The position numbers were made by a program, and so were the translations under genes. The notes beneath the pieces were generated by a model. It did not search any database. It saw only the letters and a program-made list of their open reading frames with translations, and was not told where the DNA came from. From Methanosphaera cuniculi (GTDB taxonomy: Archaea; Methanobacteriota; Methanobacteria; Methanobacteriales; Methanobacteriaceae), in assembly GCF_003149675.1 (NCBI RefSeq), contig NZ_LWMS01000042.1:113459-177458 (forward strand): a stretch of DNA of 64,000 bases. The letters run 5' to 3'. Positions 11,229 through 21,892 of the stretch are shown here, piece by piece. How positions within the stretch are numbered: position 1 is the stretch's first letter; each line of letters begins with the position of its first letter.

Positions 11229-11259
11229 CTCCCACTTTTTTACTTTTTTTTTATTTTTA
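11229..11259 (+). terminator. C-rich plus T-tract terminator after gene A
   Basis: Eleven bases after the stop codon comes CTCCC, followed by T6, T8 and T5 runs. Oligo-T tracts terminate archaeal transcription; the C-rich block before them recurs after many genes in this window. Confidence 0.55.
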
Positions 11260-11314
11260 CTAAAACTAATTTTAACTAATATTTTCAAATATTATCACTC
11301 ATACTCTAACCAAA

Positions 11315-11328
11315 GGGGGGGGGGGGGG
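11315..11328 (+). repeat. Run of 14 G upstream of adhesin gene B
   Basis: Fourteen consecutive G, the longest in the window, in the sequence CCAAA-G14-AAATTT. It ends 59 bp before the TATA box at 11388 and 227 bp before the gene start. The preceding 40 bases are nearly the same as those before the interrupted tract at 25671. Confidence 0.95.
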
Positions 11329-11387
11329 AAATTTTAATTTGTTATACTCTTATTATTAAATGGATTGTAATTCATTCTGTAATTATC

Positions 11388-11563
11388 TTTATATGAACTA
11401 ATTAATTAATATTTTAAGTAACTATTCATTCTATGTTTAGTTTTAATTAAATTTCCTTGATTTTTAACATATTTTTTTTGGGAATGATAAAAAATTTAGA
11501 GGAGAAAAATTTAATTATGATCTTTTTAATTATTTTTGGAGGAAAATGATTTTTTATGAATAA
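11388..11563 (+). promoter_or_regulatory. Promoter, conserved leader and overlapping mini-ORF of adhesin gene B
   Basis: TATA box TTTATATG lies at 11388-11395. The conserved TAACTATTCA block at 11419-11428 follows 31 nt later, where transcription should start. GGAGG (11538-11542) and the mini-ORF MIFYE (ATG 11546, stop 11561-11563) overlap the gene start at 11556 exactly as in genes A and D. Confidence 0.6.
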
Positions 11564-14500
11564 GAAAAGTAAATTTTTATTCTTAGGATTAACATTACTC
11601 ATTTTAGTTATATCAGTAGGTGCTATTAGTGCAACTGATTCTAATAATACTCAAAGTAGTATTTCTGATAATGGATCAATTAATATAGCTCATGATATAT
11701 CTAATGATAAAGTATTAAATGATAATAAATTTTCAAATACAAAAGATAATTCTAAAAATGAAAATTTAAATAAGAAAGCAATAAATAATAAACAATCTAA
11801 AAAAGCAGTAGAATCAACACAAACAGCTACTGACTATGAAACACTAAAAACATCATGGAACAACATAAAAACAGATGGAGACAACACAACAGACTACATA
11901 ATCAATGTTAAAAATGGTAATTATAACTTTGATGAACAACTTGAAATAAATAATGAATCAAATATTAAATCTATTACAGTTAATGGAGAAGATGTTGATA
12001 AAACAATATTTGATGGACAAAATAAGACAAGATTTTTTAATATAAATACAACAACACTAAAAATCTCATTTAATAATATAACATTTAAAGATGGATTTAA
12101 TAACACTCAAGCTGGAGCTATATATGATAGATGTGATATGAATATTAATAACTCTAAATTTATAAATAATAGAGTTTATTCAGAATCTGAAGATATATAT
12201 ACAGTACGAGGTGGAGCTATTTATATCTATGCTGGAAATACTACAATTAATCATTCAAGCTTTATAAATAATACAGCAGAATCAACAACAACAGGTTATT
12301 GTACTATAAATGGTGGTGCAATTGCATATAATTCTATTTCTGGAAGATATATGTTTGTAAATATAACATTTTGTGATTTTATAAATAACTCTGTAATTGC
12401 AAATGAAAATAGTAGTTATCCTGAATATGCTGTGGGTGGAGTTTTCGCTACTAGTGATGGAAGGACTGCAAAAATTGGTGGTTTAAATGCTACAAATTGT
12501 AATTTTATTGGTAATCATGCAAATGTAGGTTCTGTTGGAAGTTTCAGTTATGTGAACCGTTTTAGACCTACAATAGTGAAAGATTGTGTTATTGATAAAA
12601 ATACAGGTTCTAAACTCTTTGATTATAGTGGATCTGATGGTATTGATGTAAGTTCAAATTATTATCCTGATGGTTCAGCAACTTCAATTATAACCTTAGT
12701 TAATGGTGAATATCCTATAAAAGTTCTTAATCAAAGAACAAATAATATTACAATTAATATGATAACAGAATTAACATCATATGATGAACCTACAACAATG
12801 ATAGGAAACTATTATCAAATTCCAGTTAAATCTTCAAGTACTCTTATAAATACAAGTAATATTTCGTTATCTGCTGATAATAAGTATACTGCAATTATTA
12901 ATATAGGTAATCTACCTGTAAATCATGAAAATATAACACTTTATGCTGGTAATCTTGAAGTTGCAAAAATTATATGGGATTATACAAATGTTGAATTTAA
13001 TAATATCACAGCAAAACCTGGAAATAATATTATATTAAATGCTACATTTAAAACATCAGATAACAAACTCATACCAAATGGTAAAGTTGCATTTAAAATC
13101 AATGGATGTACAGTAGGACACAGCAATATTGAATTTGGAACAGCAACATTAAATTACACTATACCAGAAAATTACTCAGCAAAAGACTATATACTAACAG
13201 TTGTATATGGTGGAAGCAATCAATTCATAGAAGTACGTACTAACTCAACATTACACCTAGAGAAACTTGCAACAACAACAAATCTAACAACAACAATTGA
13301 AGGAAATACACTTAAAATAACTGTAGATCCAAAAGATGAAAAAGGAAACACAGTAAAGACTGGAAAAATATGTGTAAAAATCGAAGGAAAAACACTACAA
13401 AACCTAAAAATAAACGGAAAAACTCAAGTTAACTTCACAATACCAAAAAGTTGGAATAATCGTGAAATAAAAGTTATTGCAATATATGGAGAAAATAACA
13501 ACCATAAACAAAGCAGAATGGAAATAAAAACAAAACTAATACTAAATACAAAAACAACAAAAACAGAAGAAGTAATAAATAACTACTATGTATCATACCT
13601 TACAGGATCAGACTCAAATACAGGATCACAAACCAGTCCATTTAAAACAATACAAAAAGCAATAACAACCATACAAAATAATGGACAAACAGCAAATGTA
13701 TACTTAGATGGTAATTTTAAAGGAGTGGGAAACACTAATTTAACAGTACCTGGAAATCTTAAAATTAACTTTATTGGAGTTGGAAATTCAAGCATTGATG
13801 GAGAAGTAAACTACACAATAAAAACACAACTTACTGATGGTGAATATTATTGGGGATCAACAACAATATGGTATCCATACAATAATGGAACAGGTAACTG
13901 GGCTATGAACATAACAGGTGGAAATGGAATTATAACAATAACTAACTTTACAATTAAAAACTGTTGGAGTCCGGGAGGTACTGATATAGTATCATATAAA
14001 ACAGCAAGTATTACAAATTATGGAAATCTTGAAGTAAATAATGTTTCATTTATCTTCAATCATGGAGGAGTTGGTGCAAGTATCAAAAATAACAATGGTG
14101 GAAACCTAAAAGTTATAAACAGCCTCTTTGAAGCAAACCGTAAATCAAACAGTACAGGTAACTATGGAGCTGGAGTATATAACAATGGAACAGCAACCAT
14201 AATAAACTCTACCTTCCAGAAAAACTATGCAAGATGGGGAACAATAACAAATGATAAAAATCTCACAATAATCAACTCAACAATACGAGATAACATAGGA
14301 TATGATGGAGGAAGTACATTTAAAACAGGTTCTGCTATAACAATAAATACAGGAAGTACAACATTTGATGTAACATATAACGTAACTTCAATTACAACAA
14401 TAATCGATGGATGTTATTTTACAAACAACGATCAACTTGATATTTATGCAGATGAAGGAGATTTAAATATTACAAATAGTATATTTAATAAATCAACAGG

Positions 14501-17500
14501 AATTGTTGTACCACAAGCAAGTGCAAAAAATATTAAATATAATATTATAAATAACACAATTGATTCACCAATTGGGTCATCATTATACACAAGTTTATCA
14601 TCAACAGACTATCAAATATTAGCTTTCAGATTATATGGAAATTACATTTACTTAATTGAAAACAACACAGTTCTTAATTTAGCAAGTAGTGATTCTAAAG
14701 CATTAGAACTACAATCAAGTAATTCAACAATAAAAAATAACACATTTACACGTGCAATTCAAATTACAGGATCAAACAATACAATAACAGGAAATAATAT
14801 AACCACAACAATGGATACATACACAATAACTATTCCAGATACTACAAGTAGATTTAACATAATAAAAAATAACTATCTTTCAACTAATGGACTTAAAGGA
14901 AATGCTGCAATAGATTCAAATAGTAACTTTAACACTATTGAAAATAACATACCTGAAACACAATCAATAAGCATTAATGATGATACATTTTATAAATACT
15001 TTGATGATGATGGAAATATATTACCAGCATTTAATAGTATTAACTTAATTGAAATTTCAGGATTACTTTCAAATAAAAACATTAATCTTAACCGAGAAGT
15101 TAGTATTACTCAGACAAATAATAAAGTAACTTTATTAAATATTACAATAAATATTAACTCACCAAATTTAAGTATATCAGGATTAAATGTTGAAAATAAA
15201 AATAATAATTCTGTAATTATCATAAATGCAAATAATATTACAGTTACACAGACAAAACTACTAACAAATTCAAATTATTCAATTATATTAAATGGTAATG
15301 ATAATAATATTTCAAGTAATGAATTAGTTGCAGATATTCTTACAGGTAATGAAGCTGTATTAAGCAATGGAACAAATGTAATAGAATTAAATACACCAAC
15401 ATATAAAAATTATGTTTTAACAGATACTACATACTCAACATACTTTGATAATAATGGAAAAATAAAACTTGAATACAACGAAGATAATATTCATTTCCTA
15501 ATTAAAGATTCAATGCATAATAAAAATATGATATTTAATTTAAATAATACAATTACAATTGTAGGATCAGAAAAACTAGTATTATATAATACAACTATAA
15601 CAGTAGAAGATACAACATATCTTAATATGAGCTATGTAAATATAGAAAATACAAATAATAAAGTAGCATTACAACTAAATGTAGCTAAAAGTTTGATTAG
15701 TTACAATAATATTACAACAAATACAAATGCAATAAACATAGAAAATGTAACTGGATGTGAAGTTAAAATACAAAATAATAATATTATTGCAAACTCTACA
15801 GAAAATGTAACAACAATAAATATTATTAATACAAATGGATCAAGTAATGTAAGAACAACCTCAGAAATAAGCAATAACGTAATTATAACATATGGTCCTG
15901 CTCTTAAAATGAATAATGGAAATATAGCAACAGTATCTATTGGATTATATAATTCATCAGGATTTAAGATAAGACAAAATACAATTACAACAAACTATGG
16001 TAAAATTATAGATTCAGATAATATAATTGCTTCAATAAGTATGAGAAGTCCTATAAAATCTAATCTTACAGAAACACAGTATAATACTATTATAACAAAT
16101 GGTGATGATAAAGCCATAAGTTTAAATATGCAGAACTATTCAGCAGATATTTATAGTGAGAATTTTATAACAAATGCAAAAACATCAATAAGTATTCTAG
16201 CTAATGGATCTGATACAACTGGTAAATCAATTTATGGTTCATTTAAAAATACAGGTTCAAATTGTTATGGTGTAATATTAATTAATTCAAAAAATATAAA
16301 AATATATTCATCTCAAAGAATAAATGCTGAAAATATAGTTGGATTTTTAGTTATAAATTCTTCAAATAATTTAACATTTACACGTAATAATATCGTTCTT
16401 AATGGATCTGATGTTGTAGCATTTAAATTTATAAATTCAAGTAACTTAAATATTACAGATAATAATATAACAACAACAACTAATGGTACAAATTCTGATG
16501 TTATATTTATTAACTCATCAAGTAATTCTCTTCAAGTAAATACAATAATAACAGATAACCTATACACAATACAATTAGATAAAGATTCATCAAATAACTT
16601 AATTAAAAACAATACTTTATATGCTAGTACAACTTTTGGATCAAACTCAGTTAAAAGTGAAAATTCAACAAATCGTATACATATAAATTTACCTGGTGAA
16701 GTTGTAAGTTATATATTCTTAAATGATAAAACATATTCACAATTCTTTGATGAAAATGGTACTCTTCGTGATAAAGTACCAACAGGTATAACAATTCAAC
16801 TTACAGGAAATTTACATGGAAAAGTTTTAAATATTACAAGACCAATTAATTTAGTAGCAGATAAAACAGAACTTATAAATTCTAAATTAATAATTGATAG
16901 TTCTGCTAAAAATACAAATTTAACAGGAATAAAATTATCAGCAGATAGTAGTGTTATTATTTTAGCTGATGAATCAAACATTAACATATCAAGCATGAAT
17001 ATTACAAATACAGTAAGTGATAATATTGATTTAATTCTTATTCGAGGAAATAATAATAATATAATTATTGATTTAGTAACTGTTTCAAGTTCAAGAGATT
17101 TAAATTCAAATATTTCAGTAGTAAAAGTTACAGGTAAAAATAACAAAGTAAATATAAATTCATTAAGAGCATCTTACTTTAATGAAGTAAATGCAATATT
17201 ACTTGAAAATACTTTAAATAATAGTATATTCTTCAATAATCCAATGTTCTCATCATGTAATGATACAACTTTCATCTTACTTAAAAACTCAGATAAAAAC
17301 AATATAACATTTGGATCAATTTATACACTTAGTAATATAGATAAATTAACAGAAATTACTCTTATAAACTCTTCAAATAACTATATTGGAGGAGACTTCT
17401 CAACTTATTATGGTGCAAGTGAACTTTCAGTATTAAGAGTACTTAACAATCAAATGCAAATACATTCTTACTTAAAATATCAAGATTACCAGTTACAAAA

Positions 17501-17513
17501 ACACCTATTGTAA
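11556..17513 (+). CDS. Adhesin-like protein B, N-terminal 1985 residues (frameshifted gene)
   Basis: Signal peptide 1-26 (cut after AISA), a linker rich in Asn and Lys, a first beta-helix (about 90-400), Ig-like modules at about 476-670, then a long beta-helix from YYVS and PFKTIQKAI near 676. The layout is that of genes A and D, including three FDxDGNL-type modules. The last 20 residues are out of frame: after LRVLNN (base 17450) the expected course continues in another frame as LRVLNNSNANTFLLK and then runs into the frame at 17540. One base, apparently a T in AACAAT-CAAAT, is missing relative to an intact gene. As it stands the product would be secreted but lack the C-terminal Ig-like modules. 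The 5' part uses many T-ending codons; the Ig region shares the A-ending codons of A and D. Confidence 0.85.
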   Translation: MNKKSKFLFLGLTLLILVISVGAISATDSNNTQSSISDNGSINIAHDISNDKVLNDNKFSNTKDNSKNENLNKKAINNKQSKKAVESTQTATDYETLKTSWNNIKTDGDNTTDYIINVKNGNYNFDEQLEINNESNIKSITVNGEDVDKTIFDGQNKTRFFNINTTTLKISFNNITFKDGFNNTQAGAIYDRCDMNINNSKFINNRVYSESEDIYTVRGGAIYIYAGNTTINHSSFINNTAESTTTGYCTINGGAIAYNSISGRYMFVNITFCDFINNSVIANENSSYPEYAVGGVFATSDGRTAKIGGLNATNCNFIGNHANVGSVGSFSYVNRFRPTIVKDCVIDKNTGSKLFDYSGSDGIDVSSNYYPDGSATSIITLVNGEYPIKVLNQRTNNITINMITELTSYDEPTTMIGNYYQIPVKSSSTLINTSNISLSADNKYTAIINIGNLPVNHENITLYAGNLEVAKIIWDYTNVEFNNITAKPGNNIILNATFKTSDNKLIPNGKVAFKINGCTVGHSNIEFGTATLNYTIPENYSAKDYILTVVYGGSNQFIEVRTNSTLHLEKLATTTNLTTTIEGNTLKITVDPKDEKGNTVKTGKICVKIEGKTLQNLKINGKTQVNFTIPKSWNNREIKVIAIYGENNNHKQSRMEIKTKLILNTKTTKTEEVINNYYVSYLTGSDSNTGSQTSPFKTIQKAITTIQNNGQTANVYLDGNFKGVGNTNLTVPGNLKINFIGVGNSSIDGEVNYTIKTQLTDGEYYWGSTTIWYPYNNGTGNWAMNITGGNGIITITNFTIKNCWSPGGTDIVSYKTASITNYGNLEVNNVSFIFNHGGVGASIKNNNGGNLKVINSLFEANRKSNSTGNYGAGVYNNGTATIINSTFQKNYARWGTITNDKNLTIINSTIRDNIGYDGGSTFKTGSAITINTGSTTFDVTYNVTSITTIIDGCYFTNNDQLDIYADEGDLNITNSIFNKSTGIVVPQASAKNIKYNIINNTIDSPIGSSLYTSLSSTDYQILAFRLYGNYIYLIENNTVLNLASSDSKALELQSSNSTIKNNTFTRAIQITGSNNTITGNNITTTMDTYTITIPDTTSRFNIIKNNYLSTNGLKGNAAIDSNSNFNTIENNIPETQSISINDDTFYKYFDDDGNILPAFNSINLIEISGLLSNKNINLNREVSITQTNNKVTLLNITININSPNLSISGLNVENKNNNSVIIINANNITVTQTKLLTNSNYSIILNGNDNNISSNELVADILTGNEAVLSNGTNVIELNTPTYKNYVLTDTTYSTYFDNNGKIKLEYNEDNIHFLIKDSMHNKNMIFNLNNTITIVGSEKLVLYNTTITVEDTTYLNMSYVNIENTNNKVALQLNVAKSLISYNNITTNTNAINIENVTGCEVKIQNNNIIANSTENVTTINIINTNGSSNVRTTSEISNNVIITYGPALKMNNGNIATVSIGLYNSSGFKIRQNTITTNYGKIIDSDNIIASISMRSPIKSNLTETQYNTIITNGDDKAISLNMQNYSADIYSENFITNAKTSISILANGSDTTGKSIYGSFKNTGSNCYGVILINSKNIKIYSSQRINAENIVGFLVINSSNNLTFTRNNIVLNGSDVVAFKFINSSNLNITDNNITTTTNGTNSDVIFINSSSNSLQVNTIITDNLYTIQLDKDSSNNLIKNNTLYASTTFGSNSVKSENSTNRIHINLPGEVVSYIFLNDKTYSQFFDENGTLRDKVPTGITIQLTGNLHGKVLNITRPINLVADKTELINSKLIIDSSAKNTNLTGIKLSADSSVIILADESNINISSMNITNTVSDNIDLILIRGNNNNIIIDLVTVSSSRDLNSNISVVKVTGKNNKVNINSLRASYFNEVNAILLENTLNNSIFFNNPMFSSCNDTTFILLKNSDKNNITFGSIYTLSNIDKLTEITLINSSNNYIGGDFSTYYGASELSVLRVLNNQMQIHSYLKYQDYQLQKHLL

Positions 17514-17539
17514 TTAATAATTCAAATTATAATACCTTT

Positions 17540-18913
17540 ATGGGCTGTTATCTTTCATTTAATAATTATGCAGGTCATGCAATTAACATAGTTGAGGGTG
17601 TTGGAAATAAAGTTGAATATAATATAATAGGAACAATTAACTTACAAGGTGATCTTGCAGTATTACAAGAAAATATTAATGACTCTGTAAATAATATTGT
17701 TAAAAATAATTACAAAGAAAATAATGCTTTATCTGTACGTATGGATGTAACAATTCCTGATAATATAAAAACTCAAAACAATCTAGTATTAAATGTTAAT
17801 TTAACATATAAAAATGGAACAAGTTACAGCTCACCTTATGTTGCTGTGGAAGATGGAATTTTAATATTAAGAATTAATGGAGTTGAAGTTAGCAGTGTAG
17901 ATGTTGTTGGTGGAATAACTACAATAAATTATACATTAACTGATAATGATTTAAATTCTATTTATGTAGAACTTATCTATGGTGATGATACATTAGTTAA
18001 AAATATATCTGTTATAAATAAAACAGTTAATATTATAAAACAAGATTCTACAGTAGTTCTTCCTAATATAACAAATGATGGAGTACAAACAAAAGTTACA
18101 ATAATAACAATAGATGAAAAAGGTAACATAATTTATGATGGAAATGTTACATTTAAATTAAATAATGAAATACAAACAGTATCTATTGAAAATGGTATTG
18201 CAGAAGTAGTATTTGATACTTCTAAATATGCATTAGGTATTTATGAATTAATAGCTGAATTTAATGGAAATGATTTAATAGCTAAGTCTACTGCAAATTC
18301 AACATTAAATATAGTTAAATATGATCCAATAATTAAAGTGGATCCTATAACAACATTAAGTGGAAACAAAGTACTACTAACTGCTAATGTAATTGACGTG
18401 AATGGTAATCCTGTTAATACTGGTCGTGTAATCTTCAAACTTAATGGATGTACATTAAAAGACGTTAATGGTAACACACTCTATGCAAACGTAATAAATG
18501 GTGTAGCAACAATTGAATACCTAATACCATCAAGTTACACAGCTAAAAATTATATATTAACAGCTGTAGCATCAAGTAGTACATACAACCGAACAGAAAC
18601 AAACAGTACTTTAACAATTAATAAAACTACACCAAAAGCACAACAAGTACCTACAAGCGTTAAAAGAACAAATAACACAACAATTACACTTAAATTCACA
18701 GATAGTAAAAACAACAATCTTATTGGTGAAAACAAGGTATGTATAAAATTTAATGGAAAAACATTAATAAATACAAAAGCAACCAATGGAACAGTAAACG
18801 TTAACCTGGATTTAACAAACTATAAAAACTCTCAATATGAACTTACAGTTATATGTGGAGAAAATAGCAGATACAACACATGTAAAAATGTAAGTACACT
18901 CACATTAGAATAA
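17540..18913 (+). CDS. C-terminal fragment of adhesin gene B (end of beta-helix and Ig-like modules)
   Basis: This 457-residue frame has no signal peptide and no ribosome binding site. It begins inside the beta-helix at a point equivalent to residue about 1965 of gene A (GHAINI is shared) and runs through four Ig-like modules to the family ending VSTLTLE. The frame is open upstream to about 17450, the frameshift site. It is therefore the missing C-terminus of the gene at 11556, not an independent gene. It could be made only if the frame is restored by reversion or recoding. The last two Ig-like modules are nearly identical in DNA to those of genes A and D. Confidence 0.75.
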   Translation: MGCYLSFNNYAGHAINIVEGVGNKVEYNIIGTINLQGDLAVLQENINDSVNNIVKNNYKENNALSVRMDVTIPDNIKTQNNLVLNVNLTYKNGTSYSSPYVAVEDGILILRINGVEVSSVDVVGGITTINYTLTDNDLNSIYVELIYGDDTLVKNISVINKTVNIIKQDSTVVLPNITNDGVQTKVTIITIDEKGNIIYDGNVTFKLNNEIQTVSIENGIAEVVFDTSKYALGIYELIAEFNGNDLIAKSTANSTLNIVKYDPIIKVDPITTLSGNKVLLTANVIDVNGNPVNTGRVIFKLNGCTLKDVNGNTLYANVINGVATIEYLIPSSYTAKNYILTAVASSSTYNRTETNSTLTINKTTPKAQQVPTSVKRTNNTTITLKFTDSKNNNLIGENKVCIKFNGKTLINTKATNGTVNVNLDLTNYKNSQYELTVICGENSRYNTCKNVSTLTLE

Positions 18914-18924
18914 AATTAAATACT

Positions 18925-18969
18925 TAACCCTCCCCCCCCATTTTATTTTATACTTTTTATTTTTTTTTA
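18925..18969 (+). terminator. C8-containing terminator after gene B
   Basis: CCCT is followed by eight C (18932-18939) and then T-rich runs ending in T9. It sits in the same place as the CTCCC/T signals after genes A and D, with an expanded C run. Confidence 0.55.
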
Positions 18970-19323
18970 GCATTTCTCAAAAAAGTTTATATCAAATAAA
19001 TTAGATTAATTTTCATAAAAAAAAAGTATCTTTAAATATATCTTAATCAAATCTTACAGAAATATATACTATTTTATATCCATCACACATTAATTCTTTA
19101 AATATTTTTCTTTTCTAAGGTTTTAAATTATATTTTTATTCAAATATGATCTATTTTCTTTGTATTAATGTATTTTTAAGTTTAAAATGGTTTTTCATAC
19201 TCATTTTTATGAAATTCAAAAAAAAAGTTTTAAAAATTGATTTAAAAGTTTTATTTTAAAAAAAAATAATAAAAAATATAATTTTATACAAAATAAGATG
19301 ATATTCTATAATATTATTATAAA

Positions 19324-19335
19324 GGGGGGGGGGGG
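19324..19335 (+). repeat. Run of 12 G upstream of adhesin gene C
   Basis: Twelve consecutive G in AAA-G12-AAATTT, 181 bp before the gene start and about 75 bp before a TATA-like AATATAAATA. Gene C has its own type of leader but keeps the G tract. Confidence 0.95.
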
Positions 19336-19516
19336 AAATTTAAAAATAAAAAATAAGAACTCTCCATTTTTTTTTAAATAATAGATAAATTAGTATATGA
19401 TGAAATAAAAATATAAATACGGACTATTATTTTTATTTTTATATACTAAATTATAAAAAAAAAATAATTATAACTCAGGTTATTCAAAAATTAAAAAAAA
19501 TTACAGAGTAATATTT

Positions 19517-21892
19517 ATGAAATTTAAAAGGTCTAAAGTTTTATTCTTAGTTTTTTGCTGTTTATTATTATTAATTAGTATTGGTAGTATTAGTGCTGCT
19601 GATATTAATGGATCTGATGTGAATGATGAAATAACTTCAGATATTAATAATAATCAACATGACTTTAGTTCTGAAAATATTCAAGAAACTAAAGCTATCA
19701 AGAAACTAGATTCAACAAATATTTCTAAAGAAGGGAATATTAAAAAAGAAAAGAACACAATAAATAAAAACATTAAATCAAATCAAAATAAAACTGTTAA
19801 AAAAGCAGATGTCCCATATAATGTCAATGACTTTAATTCTCTAAGAACAACATGGGAACAAATACAGACAAGTGGAAGTACTTCTGATAATTATATTATA
19901 AACTTAGCAGAAGGTACTTATACATTCACAACTCAACTTACATCAACATCTACATTACACCTTAACATTACAATAAATGGAGGAAATCCAGCGAACACAA
20001 TATTTGATGGACAAGGAAATGTTAGATTTTTTGATATACAATCCCAAGACATTACTCTAAATAATATAACATTTAGAAATGGTTTTGTTCGTGAAAGTCA
20101 AGGTGGAGCAATCAGTTTAAGTCAGGGAAACATTCATATAACAAATTCTACATTCAGAAATAACACAGCTATCTCAACAGAATCATCAACCATATACAAT
20201 GCAATTAGTGGGGGAGCATTATACATAGCAAATTCTACAAATTCTGTATTAATTAATAATACATTTAATAATAACTCTGCTCAAGGAATGAATGATACAT
20301 ATGGTGGAGCAATAGCATTTATGGATTCTGAAAATCCAAATGTTTTAAATTGTAGTTTTATAAATAATTATGCTCAAAGTCAAACAGGTACTAGTTATGG
20401 TGGAGCAATATATGCAACATCTGGAATTTCAGTATCTAATTCAAATTTTACTAATAACAGAGTAAGAAGTTATTCATATACATATGGTGGAGCAATAGTT
20501 ATATTTAGAAATTCTCAAATTATTAATTCTAACTTCATTAATAACTTAGCTGATGGTTCTGATGGAAATGCAGGTGAAGCAGGAGCAATTTATCACCTAG
20601 GTGATACATTAACCATTAGAAATTCAACATTTAATAATAATGAAGTCAGAGGTAAAGATGAAAGTCATGGAGGAGCAATAAGTGATGCAACTTCACTGAT
20701 ATACATATATGACTCCACATTTAGCAATAACAAAGTAGATAGTTCTTCTAACAGTTCATATGGTGGAGCTTTATACCTACAATCATCCCAATTACAATCA
20801 TATAATACAATCTTTGATAATAACACAATAACAGGTTATCTAAACAGTTATGGGGGAGCTATTTATTCAGATTATGAATTAATAATAAATAATAACACAT
20901 TTACAAACAATAAAGTTAAAAGTGAAAAAAACACATATGGTGGAGCAATAGTTTCAGCAACACCAGTTTATATGCAAGTTGAAGTTCAAGTAATAAATTC
21001 AAAACTTAATAATAACATAGCAAACAGTACAGCAAGTAATAGTTATGGGGGAGCTATAAGTATTACAGGTTCAATTCTTACAATAACAGGAACTTCATTT
21101 GAAAATAACATGGCAAATAGTTCAACAACAAGTTATGGAGGAGCTATTCAAACAGACATACTTGAAACAACCCAGCCAATACTTAACATGAACAATGTAA
21201 CATTTAATAACAACACAGCAACCAGTATGACAACAAGTTATGGTGGAGCAATAAGTACAACAGGAACAAATACAAATGCAAATAATACAACATTCACAAA
21301 TAACAAAGCACAAAGTATAAATTATGGAAGTTATGGAGGAGCTTTATCAACTACAGGACAATCAGAAACAATACGTTCAAATGTTATAATAGCAAATTCA
21401 AGTTTTACAAATAACACAATAAATGCAACTACAAGAGGTTATGGAGGAGCAATATCAATAACAGCATCTGATCTTAGAATTAATAATACAAACTTTACAG
21501 ACAACACAGTAAACAGTACAAAAAGTAATAGTTATGGAGGAGCAATAGCAACAACAGGAGAATCAGAAACAAGAAATTCAAATGTAACAATAACTGATAC
21601 AACATTCAATGATAACCATGCAAGATCTACTGAAAGAAGTTATGGGGGAGCTATATCCATTACAGGATCAAATATTAACTTAACCAATACAAACTTTACA
21701 AACAACATAGCAAACAGTACAGCAAGTAACAGTTACGGTGGAGCAATAGCAACAACAGGAGAATCCACAGTATTTAGTGCATCAATAAATATAAATAACA
21801 CTAAATTTGAAAATAACCTAGCTTCAGGATATGGAAAAAACATATGGAGGAGCAATAAGTACAACAGGAACAAACACAACATTAAACAATAA
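19517..21892 (+). CDS. Adhesin-like protein C, N-terminal 791 residues (frameshifted gene)
   Basis: Signal peptide 1-27 (MKFKRSKVLFLV..., cut after SISA), a charged linker to about 95, then a beta-helix built from about 17 short turns that each carry YGGAI or YGGAL with a following F-x-N-N motif, as in chlamydial Pmp repeats. Near 21835-21840 the frame is lost at GGAAAAAAC. With five A instead of six, the reading continues as SGYGKTYGGAIS into the frame at 21831, so this is one gene with an extra base. The product as written ends with 16 unrelated residues. It has no FDxDGNL modules and differs from A, B and D in its whole N-terminal half. Confidence 0.82.
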   Translation: MKFKRSKVLFLVFCCLLLLISIGSISAADINGSDVNDEITSDINNNQHDFSSENIQETKAIKKLDSTNISKEGNIKKEKNTINKNIKSNQNKTVKKADVPYNVNDFNSLRTTWEQIQTSGSTSDNYIINLAEGTYTFTTQLTSTSTLHLNITINGGNPANTIFDGQGNVRFFDIQSQDITLNNITFRNGFVRESQGGAISLSQGNIHITNSTFRNNTAISTESSTIYNAISGGALYIANSTNSVLINNTFNNNSAQGMNDTYGGAIAFMDSENPNVLNCSFINNYAQSQTGTSYGGAIYATSGISVSNSNFTNNRVRSYSYTYGGAIVIFRNSQIINSNFINNLADGSDGNAGEAGAIYHLGDTLTIRNSTFNNNEVRGKDESHGGAISDATSLIYIYDSTFSNNKVDSSSNSSYGGALYLQSSQLQSYNTIFDNNTITGYLNSYGGAIYSDYELIINNNTFTNNKVKSEKNTYGGAIVSATPVYMQVEVQVINSKLNNNIANSTASNSYGGAISITGSILTITGTSFENNMANSSTTSYGGAIQTDILETTQPILNMNNVTFNNNTATSMTTSYGGAISTTGTNTNANNTTFTNNKAQSINYGSYGGALSTTGQSETIRSNVIIANSSFTNNTINATTRGYGGAISITASDLRINNTNFTDNTVNSTKSNSYGGAIATTGESETRNSNVTITDTTFNDNHARSTERSYGGAISITGSNINLTNTNFTNNIANSTASNSYGGAIATTGESTVFSASININNTKFENNLASGYGKNIWRSNKYNRNKHNIKQ

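Larger units (their letters stand above)
18914..19516 (+). other. Gene-less stretch between adhesin genes B and C
   Basis: No credible gene. It holds a C8 tract with a T-rich tail right after gene B, about 350 bases of featureless A/T, a run of 12 G at 19324-19335 and a TATA-like AATATAAATA near 19410. The leader differs from those of genes A, B and D and lacks the mini-ORF. Confidence 0.7.

Noticed and set aside
18932..18939. C8 tract as a fifth switchable tract
   Set aside because: It lies directly after a stop codon in the position of the usual C-rich gene-end signal, about 585 bases before the next gene, so a terminator part is more likely than a promoter switch.
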